Assembly (NCBI RefSeq): GCF_040954645.1
Contig: NC_092805.1
Coordinates: 72,277,186-72,341,185, forward strand
DNA from: Diabrotica undecimpunctata
Taxonomy: Eukaryota; Arthropoda; Insecta; Coleoptera; Chrysomelidae
Direction of reading: 5' to 3'
Length of the DNA stretch: 64,000 bases
Below are positions 55,577 through 64,000 of this stretch, in pieces. Made by a program: the position numbers and the translations under genes. Numbering within the stretch: position 1 is the stretch's first letter; each line of letters opens with the position of its first letter. Under the pieces are notes generated by a model. It had not been told where the DNA came from. It saw nothing but the letters and a program-made list of their open reading frames with translations, and searched no databases.

Positions 55577-57441
55577 TGTAACGTTAGGCACCAATTTGTA
55601 ACATTCCAACGAACATTCATTGGGTGCCAATTTGTAACCCTTCGAGGCTCAATTTGTAACATCCCAACGTTGAGCTGCTGTTGTCAACTTGTAACCGCCA
55701 ACCTTAGTTTGCTGCTACAACCTGACTAACATCACTAACAACGTTGGAGCGACAAATCGTTTCCCGTTGGGACCAATTTTTAACGTCATAACCCCTAATG
55801 TATCAATTGCAAAATTGCTACATTAGACGTTATACGAAACACTCCCTGGCTAGCTCACTCAGGACGTGAATATGGCCTACTCTGGAGCAACACACGCAAA
55901 CAAGTAAAAAGAAGAAACAATACACAGTTAAATTAACACATGTTTATTAAAATATTAAACAAAAAAAAAAGGTAGAAAAATACATGTTTAAATATTAGGT
56001 TGAATTTAAATAAAAATTATTCGACTTCTTGCTACAGTGTTACATTATAGTAAGGAAAAATGCTTGTCACCAAATCCTAGGTTTTATCCTGGTCTTTTCT
56101 GCTATGGTTGTTAGCAAGCCATGTTGTTAGTTGCGGATTTTCTTGCCCTTGAGTCAACTCTCCTATCGGAATGATAGTGCCATTCTCAGGCCGGTTGGTC
56201 TTCTGGATGTTAATATAAATTGACCCGCACCTGAGAAATGTATCCCGGAGGTTGACTAAAATGAAGAAAAACACACCTTGCTTCAGAAAATGGTGAAACC
56301 AAAATGAGAGACCTTGCTTGGGGGATGAATAGGTGACCAATCAAATTTAACAAAATTTATTCATTATTCACCCAAGCAAGTCGAGAAACAATTCTTATTT
56401 ATGTAGCAAATAAGTAAAAGTAAGGATATATAATCTTTTTAAGCAAATGGTAATTACGTTTTACTACTGAAATATTCTAATATTAATTACAAAGCGGATT
56501 CGGTAAAAATGACAAGATATATTTATTGAAAAGTTAGATAATTTAGAATTTAGAAACATTTCTATATAGAAATGGTAGTTTGTCAAAAGTTAATTATTAT
56601 TAAAATCAAAAGATATTATTAAGGATTTAAATTTAATATTTAAAACTGTAAAAATATTCGTAAAACTTTTACATACTATGTATATTAAAGAAACTATATA
56701 TTTCTTATCGCTAATTTTTTATTATAAGAAATAAAAAAAAACAAGAAATATTCACAAAAATATGTACCTACTTACATATGATAATCATAAATAATGAGAA
56801 TTTTCAAAGTTAAAATTATAAAAGATTTTTATACAACAGGTAGAATCAGGAAACCGATAAAATATATTAAAATCTTACCTCCTAATTCAGGAGACGACAC
56901 AACAATTGGTTATACTTCTACAAAAGTCATGAAGAAAATCGACATTTTTAGAAATAAAAGCCATTATATCGACTTTTGTATCGAACGGGAAGGGGGAAAT
57001 GTCAACGAAAAGGAGTCTTTGTCACTAGCATTAAACTAAACAGAGAATAAAGATGGCACCTCTCGTTCCAAAGTAACAGAAATAGAGATGAAAATAAAAT
57101 TCATTCTTTAGAAACTTGAGTAAAAGATAAAAATGATGATTATTAAGAAAATAGGAAAGGTAGATACTGAAATATATATGTGTAAAGAAGATAGATTTGG
57201 ACGCCAACTGGTTTTTATACCAAATACCAGTAAAAATGAAAAGAGAATAATGAATCAATTAAGTAACGACATAATTCTGATACAATCTATATCTGAGAAA
57301 ATATATAGAAAAATAAGAGATACAATGGAGGATATAGAATAATATGAATTATGACAGAAGATATGGAAATTGGAGAATAGAATTAACGAAATATATTAAC
57401 ATAAGAAAGAAAGCAGGCAATGTAGCAGTTATAACGCTACA
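55577..57441 (-). repeat. 5' LTR (element orientation) of the 15.76-kb element
   Basis: 1,865 bp, matching 41,680-43,544 with three differences noticed (55,634, 56,469, 57,007). Its plus-strand right end happens to be in frame with the following protease remnant, which creates a false longer open frame at 57,344-57,808. Confidence 0.93.
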
Positions 57442-57445
57442 AATA
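57442..57445 (+). repeat. 4-bp target site duplication, right
   Basis: AATA directly after the LTR end TACA; matches 41,676-41,679. Confidence 0.85.
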
Positions 57446-58018
57446 GAAGAAGTGAGTTTGACAAATTTAATCTACAAAATACCAAGGGTAAATTTGGTGG
57501 GTGCAAATAAACGGACATTGGCAACGATAAATAAAGGAATACGAGTGAGGGTACGATTGGATGAGAAAATGTATGCATTACAATGTGTAATAATGCCAAA
57601 CATGTCACATGATACGACTGTAGGAGTGGACGAACTGGCAGAAAAACATGTAGTCATAGATTTCAAAAATAATACGATGAAACTAACAGAAGAAAAAGAA
57701 GGAGAACAGGAAAATGAACATGGGAAACAGAAAATTGATAATTCAAAAAAAGAACAAACAGTGGAAATGAATTTGGCAACGAAGCAAGGACAAAGAAGAA
57801 AAGGATAAAGGAAATCAATACCGGGGATTCCTCGAAAGAAGAGATGAGCCCCGAAGAAGAAAAAGAAATAGTGTCAACAAAGGAAAATGAAAAGGATATG
57901 ATTGAAACAGTGGTATTTAAGGAAGAGATTGATGAAAAAGAGGAGGAAGAATGTGCGATAAATATGTGTCAAGAATCTGAGGAAAGTTTAAGTAAAATCG
58001 GTTTTCAGTTATTATAAA
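57442..58018 (+). pseudogene. Gypsy family 3, rest of the protease and acidic tail
   Basis: Continuation of the protease cut at 41,675: EEVSLTNLIYKIPRVNL, then LQCVIMPNMSHDTTVGVDEL near 57,575-57,635 (the second conserved protease block, TVGVDEL in place of ILGxDFL). After a frame change near 57,805 an acidic tail follows (GDSSKEEMSPEEEKEI to a stop at 58,015). No RT follows. The copy is a gag-protease fragment or a non-autonomous relative. Confidence 0.72.
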
Positions 58019-58310
58019 TTTATGTAGATTTAAAATCTTATCATTATAAAAATTTCATTTATTTTCTTGTATGCTGATTGGTAAGATAACGGCAGAATTT
58101 GAAAATTGTTTTATTCTTTTTCATATAAAATAAAGAATGCTGAAATTTTTGTAATATACTACATATTTTCTTTTATTATCCTTCTTCTCTATCTCGATCA
58201 AGGACAACTATAAAAAATCTATAGAAAATCTTTGAATCCATCGAACACAGGTAATATAAGGAGTCTTATTTTACATTTGATAACAATTAAGTTATAATTC
58301 TTTTATTGGC
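58019..58310. other. AT-rich stretch without genes
   Basis: No coding sense. It could be the decayed 3' part of Gypsy family 3. Confidence 0.4.
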
Positions 58311-58347
58311 TCAATAAATTAAAATCACAGTCAAAATAACCAATCAT

Positions 58348-58387
<40 letters not shown>

Positions 58388-58421
58388 ATGATTGGTTATT
58401 TTGACTGTGATTTTAATTTAT

Positions 58422-58424
<3 letters not shown>
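58311..58424. repeat. Perfect 42-bp inverted repeat around (TA)n
   Basis: 58,311-58,352 and 58,383-58,424 are exact reverse complements (TCAATAAATTAAAATCACAG plus 22 more bases), separated by a 30-bp TA tract. Confidence 0.93.
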
Positions 58425-58505
<81 letters not shown>

Positions 58506-58518
58506 ATATATATATATT

Positions 58519-58590
<72 letters not shown>
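58425..58590. repeat. (TA)n microsatellite
   Basis: About 165 bp of TA repeats with a few TG and TTTA interruptions, directly after the 42-bp palindrome. Confidence 0.92.
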
Positions 58591-58593
<3 letters not shown>

Positions 58594-59230
58594 TGAGATG
58601 ATTGGTGTTTAAAAAATTAATTTATAAGTTATATCAATGGCGTCACGACAAAAAGGCATAAGCGCCAAAATTTATAAATTTATGTTTTGGTATCAAAATA
58701 AAATAAATTTTATGTCCTATCGACTATTAAAATGACGCAGCTGTAAAAAATTCCAACTCGACTAAAACAAGCTTTGAATTTTCTAACCGCCAAACGAGTT
58801 TCTTAAAAGATGAGACACCGAAATCAGTAAGCGACAAGATCCGTAGTGGAAGGTGGTGCTTACGTCTTGGGTCTGAAAACGTGGTTATATCAATAAGGTA
58901 AACAATAATTTGAAATATTATTAATATTTAATGTTTTGTTAAGCGTTTAGTTAGATTATTTATCTTGAGAAATCATAATATACCATAAGAATGTACAATT
59001 TTACCGACTGTCGGTTATGCCTTTTCAGAAAAATTTTTTTCGTTTATCTAACCGCCATTTGGCCATTTAAAATACACTATGACTTAGATTTGCCATAAAA
59101 AAGTTACTACTTAACCGACTTAAATAAGGTTTGAACCTAAATAAAATATATATTGACTTTGTTGTATAGTTTTCTTTTTTTAATTTTAAAGTTATATTTT
59201 GGTAGTAATATTATTTTAAAAAACTAACAT

Positions 59231-59961
59231 TTGAATGGCGCTTACTTCTTTTTTTTAATGGTTTATAGAATTGTTTCTCGGGGGCATAAAATAATGAATC
59301 TTGCATTGCAATCCATTTGGAAAGATCAGAAAAGCAATGTGCAGGAATCCAGCGGAAATAATAAAAACCATGGTTCATTTTCCACTGAAAATGAGGTCCT
59401 CAATGAAGCGCTAAAGCATGATATTCTTTTAGAGCCTGTACTAAAAGACCATGAACAAGAACTCCAAATGCCTAGTTCTGTTCTAGATGATGATGCCATT
59501 GTGGATTTCAGTTTTCCTCAAGTCTAAATTTGAATATTGACAGCCGTTTATTTTCGAATATTGATGAAACTGCCGAAGAAGAGACTGATTTATTAACCTG
59601 TGATAAAAAGCTTGTACCTTACTCAGATAGTGATGATACTGATGATAGTAGTAATAATGCCGCAATAGTATTTAGTTCATTAGTTGATGATAAGATAGGT
59701 TGTAATGATTTTATACAACAAAATGATTCTTTAAACCTCGAATCAGATTTATCATCCTTGACAGTATTTTTTAAAAATGAGACTGAAATTGACAGCATTA
59801 GTTCTAGCTCACTACGTTCTAGCTCATCAACTGGTTCGATTTTCTGTTATATTGGTTCTTCGTTTCTATTAGTTTGTTTTGTTATTGATAAATGTTATTT
59901 TCTGTTATCAAATTTTGGTTTGCATTTTATTTCTATTAATTTTATAATACCACTTACTTAG
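59231..59961 (+). pseudogene. Acidic protein fragment, unrecognised
   Basis: Two open frames: 59,231-59,527 (LALQSIWKDQKSNVQESSGN, then VLDDDAIVDFSF) and 59,530-59,961 (LVPYSDSDDTDDSSNNAA, then a Ser-rich stretch and a hydrophobic end). Asp/Ser-rich starts of this kind occur in several transposase families, including the DUF7869-like one, but no family is assigned. Confidence 0.4.
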
Positions 59962-60394
59962 TTATCAATGTAGAAAAAATGGTACGTTTAATTCACAGAC
60001 CACTTAATAACTAGACATTTCACGCAGGTAGCTCAAGGTCAAACTAAACTAAATGTCATTTGTAGTACCGATACAAATCTTAAGATGTCGCTATACTCTG
60101 TCTATAGTCTATACTATGCAGTTTAGGTTTAGAGCCAAACTAAAAATTATAATTGTCAATCGCAAATTGTCAGTAATTGATTAGCGTCAATATAATCAGA
60201 TTTCAGATGGTTATTATTCATCTAAATTGTTCGATTTATTGGTTATTATTGCAAAAAAATCAAACTAAACTTGGTTTAATATATCTGGGTTATTGTTAGC
60301 ATCAACCTCAAATTAGTTTGTGTTTTAAATGTTCCTGGACTTCAAATAGTATTTTGCAGATAAATAATAATTAGTTAAATATAGTTTTTCACAA

Positions 60395-60645
60395 TAAATG
60401 TATCCTACAATGTACCAATTCGTCAACAATTAGACATGCCTTTCCAAATTCTGATAAAGACATTATACAATTTAGACAGTGGCTTAGTGTTATAAAAAAA
60501 TCCTAATTTTTATATGATGAATTCCACAATTCCACTACAGTTTTTAAAACAAAACGAATATGCCACAGGAACTTTCAAGATAAGTTTGCTTCTACATGGA
60601 GTTATAGCTTGTACCAAAATGCTATTTCCGAGAACAAATAGCTGA
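60395..60645 (+). pseudogene. THAP-like zinc finger exon
   Basis: Plus strand reads CILQCTNSSTIRHAFPNSDK, then IIQFRQWLSVIK, then TVFKTKRICHRNFQDKF and SLYQNAI. The order C-x3-C, FPN, W, C-x2-H/N-F matches a THAP C2CH domain; the final His has become Asn and one stop is present. A later exon may start after TTTTAG near 60,810 (VESSSTSRHAQ). Probably part of the transposase gene of the TIR unit. Confidence 0.5.
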
Positions 60646-61365
60646 TTGATTTTAGATTCCTGTTCTAATCTACATCCCAGAAGTATTTCAATGTTGTATG
60701 CGGAAGCAAATGTAACAGAAAATAAGTAACCCTGATATGTAATTAATAAAAATTATTTTATTTGAAGTGAATCATGCTATAAATTATTATATTAATTTTT
60801 TGTTTTAGTTGAAAGTTCTTCAACAAGTAGACATGCACAATCTACACACATGTTTCAATCATTTGAGATACCCCATTGTAGTAACTATTGGGAAGATAAC
60901 AAATTAATAATTTTCCAATTGGTTACTATTTCATGAAACTTTTTAGTTGCATAACACAATTATGAACAGTTACCAAACGAAGAGATTTTAATTGTAAAAA
61001 CTGGTGAGAGTAAGGATTTAAAAGGTTATTGTAGTTAAAATTTTATATTTTGTATTGTCATCAGCAGATTTGTAAACATTCTCTAATATGATTAAATATA
61101 AAATTAACAGTTTGCTTAACCTTTGGATAGTGATACTAGAGTTTTTTATAAGTTTAGTTGCCTCCGTGTCATAGACCAGCTGGGGCTAAAAACTAGAAAT
61201 AGGAGCTTTGGAAATAAAAAAATTGTTGGTGGAAGTCATTTCTAATTTTTTAGAAGCCTCAGCCTGCTAAGCAGTAAGATCTGTTTCGAAGGAAATTAAT
61301 TTAGCATCTTCCAAAATAACATATTTTTCTTTGTTCGAGTCTCATCTTTGATTGGTCTTCTTTTT

Positions 61366-61965
61366 TGGGGTTCTAGAACAGCTGCCCCAATCTAATGTTG
61401 TTTTTAAATTTCAGAAAAGAGCCATACAGTATCTTTTTGGCCTCAATAGAACAACATTTTGAAAAACGTACTTCAAAAATCGCGGAATTTTAACTCTTCC
61501 CTTTTTTAAAAAGTGTTTCTTAATTTCTAATCTAAATTCTAATCATGACTACTCCACTAGAAATTCAAAGAAATCTATATTATATTCAGCAAAAAAATTG
61601 TACAACCACCTCCTTTTGCAATTTAAATCTTCAACTTGTTTCTTTAAGTTCCGTAAAAGGACAAAAACCTATCTATCTGAAAGACCATTATTCAGTAGAA
61701 GAGTTTCTGAACGAATAGCTTTATGTACAAGTAACTAAAGTATTTATATAAATATATATTTCAATATCACATGCAGCAACTAAAACTATGCAATTTGCAA
61801 TTTATTTAAATTTTGCAATATATTGTGTATTTTATTATCTTTTATTTTGTCATATTGACGATTTATGTAATTTCTTTACATTTTAAATTGTTGTTATTTT
61901 TCTGACTTTTTGTAAGCTTTGTCCATAAAATTGTACAATTCTCAGTAGTAATAAAGCATATTTCT
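61366..61965 (+). pseudogene. LINE 3' end (CR1/jockey-superfamily C-terminus)
   Basis: Reading with frame changes gives FWGSRTAAP, then VFKFQKRAIQYLFGLNRT near 61,405, NHDYSTRNSKKS near 61,545 and SSTCFFKFRKRTKTYLS near 61,630. This matches the C-terminal domain of the intact LINE at 29,930-30,300 in pattern, not closely in sequence. AATAAA at 61,950 marks the 3' end. The 5' part is missing, as usual for truncated LINE copies. Confidence 0.65.
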
Positions 61966-62863
61966 ATTGTATTCTAAATTTATGCATGTACAAAGTTGTT
62001 TTAGATGTATTAAATAAATAAATAAATTATATTTTGTCCTATTTTTTCGTAAATGGTATCGTGTATATTTTAATTTAAAAATAATTTGCGCATTTTAAAA
62101 TTTCAAATGCAATTTTCTTTTAAATACCAAATTATATTTAAATATTTTAAGCTTTACTATATAAATTTTCCCACCAAAATTAAATTATGAAATTCCCGCG
62201 TAATTTCCCGCTTGAATTAGTTCCGATACAAATCTCTTCGAGCGCTGAATTTCATATCCAACTAAAGTATTGTCGTGAAGCATCTAGAGGTAGGTGATCT
62301 GTGGTTTAAATAGTTTTTACTTTTATTTTTGTATTTTTTTACACCAATATAACTCTCAGAAACTCATAAATATATTATTGTGTATTGTTTAATTTGTATT
62401 ATTTTTACTTAATTGTTATGCTTTAAAATGAAAAGATTTATTCTCCATTTTTGTTATAATTCCGTAAAATTAAAAGGCGTACAAGTTCCTAAGCGACATT
62501 TTTTGATCAAAATACTTTTTTCGAAATATGGTAACCGCCTTTTAAAAAGACTTAAACACCACAGAACCTAACATTAAAGGCGTAAGCACCAAAATGTTAA
62601 ATATCTCATGTTTATAATAATTGTTTTATAAATAACATATGGTAAGTCAGAATGCCTCAGTTCGATAATAATAAAATGCCAAAAAAATGTAAAAAAAGAA
62701 ATATTAAGTGATGTTAAACGTTTTTTGTGTCTCCTGAAAAAAACTGTCAATGGCGCTTATGCCTTTCTGTCGTGACACCGTCGATATACTAGATAATATT
62801 AGATATTAAAAGTAATTGGTTATTTTAATAAGTTATATACTAGAAAATTTTATAAAAATTATT

Positions 62864-63830
62864 TATGTGAGGGCATTTTTAAGAAATTAGCATGTAATAA
62901 GTGTAAAAAAATCGGTTGCCTGTAAAGTCGGTTTTACGGGCGAAGATTTTACGTGACAACGTCTTTTTCTCGGTAGAATATTTATTGATATGAATATTAT
63001 TAAATTGCACAATAGGAACAAGGAATTGCCGCTATAAACTCAGTTTCTCAACTTTTGTGTCAATCTAACAATTAATCAATCAATCATAGTTTACGATAAT
63101 GAAATATTAGTGTACAATTATTTACCTTTATTGTTGTAGTTGTTGTAAATGACGAATCTACTCACGAATTGAAGACAAATCTCACGATCTCACGATTAAG
63201 GTCTTACATCTTACGATTTTTAAATTTTTTTAAATTTCAAGTGTTTCTAATAAAATGCAAGGGAGGAAATCAGCTTTTTTTAGATTGCCACCTTGAAATA
63301 TCCATAAATTGACTGTATTTTTGTATCAAAGTGGGCTACTCCAATTAACTTAATTAATATACACAAAATAATATAAACAAAGCTTAAAAGGTTCTTTATG
63401 CTTTGAAAGTGGTTTATAAACAACTGAATTGTAATGTATATTTTACCGCCTTTAATAAATATGAAGTATACACTAAATTTTGTGTAAAGAACAAACATTC
63501 AACAGACCTAATAGTAAAAACATATTGATTTAAGTGTGAATTTGAGATAATGTGCTGACAAAATGTTAAATCCTAAGAAAACAAAATTATGTTTTTATGT
63601 ATATTCATTATACTTAATACTCTTGGGTAAAATACCTCATATCATATATGTCTTTAGACACAGTTAATAATTTTCATTGAAGTTTAAACTATAAAGACTG
63701 TTTACAATCATTGCTCAATATTAAATGGATAAATCCATAGCAATATTATAAAAGAATATAGGTCCCTAGGTAATTTCCTAAAATTATATCTGATACTGGT
63801 GGTTCTTCCTAAAATAGGACACTGTAAGCA
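62864..63830. other. Non-coding, partly repeat-like sequence
   Basis: GGTTGCCTGTAAAGTCGG and TTTTACGGGCGAAGATTTTA (62,923-62,960) look familiar to me as a dispersed insect repeat, but I cannot confirm this. CTCACGA words recur near 63,160-63,195. No open frame of substance. Confidence 0.35.
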
Positions 63831-63884
63831 CTCCACATTTTCACTACAGACACAGCTGACGATACTTTCAACGATTTTCAACTT

Positions 63885-64000
63885 TAGCGATACAACGCGC
63901 CTAATTCTCTAGTGCCGCGCGCAGCGGACCGATCATGTTTGAGTGTTAGAGAGACGCAAGGCATTCGCCGGTCCGGCGGGCCTCTCTCTCGTTCGGTGAC
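63885..64000. other. GC-rich patch at the window end
   Basis: A sharp rise in GC (GTGCCGCGCGCAGCGGACCG, GGTCCGGCGGGCCTCTCTC) in an otherwise AT-rich window. It runs off the right edge. I suspect a repeat end; a promoter is also possible. Confidence 0.35.

Larger units (their letters stand above)
41680..57441 (-). mobile_element. Full-length 15.76-kb Ty3/Gypsy LTR retrotransposon
   Basis: Two direct repeats of 1,865 bp (41,680-43,544 and 55,577-57,441) enclose a primer site, gag, pol and a polypurine tract in the minus orientation, and the whole is flanked by AATA on both sides. Both LTRs begin and end TGTA...TACA. gag and pol are fully open. The 7-kb interval between pol and the 3' LTR is unusual and includes a 4.2-kb P-like DNA transposon. 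The near-identity of the LTRs shows recent insertion. Family assignment to Ty3/Gypsy rests on the PR-RT-RNase H-IN order and the motifs. Confidence 0.92.
58630..62788. mobile_element. TIR-bounded DNA transposon-like unit with acidic ORF and THAP-like exon
   Basis: Left GGCGTCACGACAAAAAGGCA (58,639 onward, 28 bp) and the reverse complement of 62,752-62,779 agree at 26 of 28 positions, and weaker matching (TATATC) extends both ends outward to 58,630 and 62,788. Inside are an acidic ORF pair (59,231-59,961), a THAP-like exon (60,395-60,645) and an inserted LINE 3' end (61,366-61,965). AACCGCC words recur near 58,785, 59,051 and 62,531 as subterminal motifs. No target duplication was identified, and no catalytic domain was recognised. 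Confidence 0.6.

Noticed and set aside
57344..57808. A 154-codon protein starting in the right LTR
   Set aside because: The first third is LTR sequence (also present at 43,447 onward); the rest is the family 3 protease. The fusion is an accident of the insertion.

Overview
The window is a TE-rich, AT-rich eukaryotic (insect) sequence. I find no recognisable host single-copy gene, rRNA, tRNA or CRISPR array. The mix of RTE, jockey-like and CR1-like LINEs, several Ty3/Gypsy elements, a Tc1/mariner, a P-like THAP element and long (TA)n tracts fits a large insect genome. A beetle such as a chrysomelid is my best guess, but that rests on general resemblance only.

Layout. 1-5.9 kb: broken LINE fragments (RTE on both strands, a jockey-like EN/RT remnant). 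5.9-7.5 kb: between two (TA)n tracts, a tandem series of ten covarying hairpins of unknown nature. 7.9-9.7 kb (-): a decayed gene of a large unnamed arthropod family that I recall as DUF7869-like. 10.5-12.06 kb: a complex palindrome with ~630-bp, nearly identical arms. 12.27-17.49 kb: a DNA-transposon-like unit with perfect 26-bp terminal inverted repeats (TIRs), enclosing a second decayed gene of the same family and two RTE insertions. 17.6-26.05 kb (-): one old jockey-like LINE, split by a degenerate Gypsy copy (18.6-23.0 kb) and a MITE (24.5-24.9 kb). 26.3-30.5 kb (+): an almost complete CR1/jockey-superfamily LINE with two frameshifts. 30.5-34.6 kb (+): the 3' part of another Gypsy, interrupted by a second MITE copy and a dead Tc1/mariner. 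34.9-39.97 kb (-): a better copy of the Gypsy family seen at 18.6 kb, with gag and pol open but no 3' LTR found.

40.0-58.0 kb is the centrepiece. An older gag-protease Gypsy fragment (+) is split inside its protease by a complete 15.76-kb LTR retrotransposon in (-) orientation (41,680-57,441). That element has 1,865-bp LTRs with only three differences noticed, a 4-bp target duplication, a primer site, a polypurine tract, intact gag and pol, and a textbook -1 frameshift signal between them. Its unusually long pol-to-LTR interval holds a 4.2-kb P-like THAP transposon with its own 7-8 bp target duplication.

58.3-64 kb: a perfect 42-bp palindrome around (TA)n, then a TIR-bounded unit (58.63-62.79 kb) with an acidic ORF, a THAP-like exon and a LINE 3' end, then repeat-like sequence ending in a GC-rich patch.

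The history reads as layered insertions: LINEs and gag-pro Gypsy first, then Gypsy copies, MITEs and Tc1, and most recently the long LTR element. The best candidates for something undescribed are the hairpin series at 6.3-7.1 kb and the TIR-bounded transposon whose only gene belongs to an unnamed family with a possible DDE-type acidic triad.
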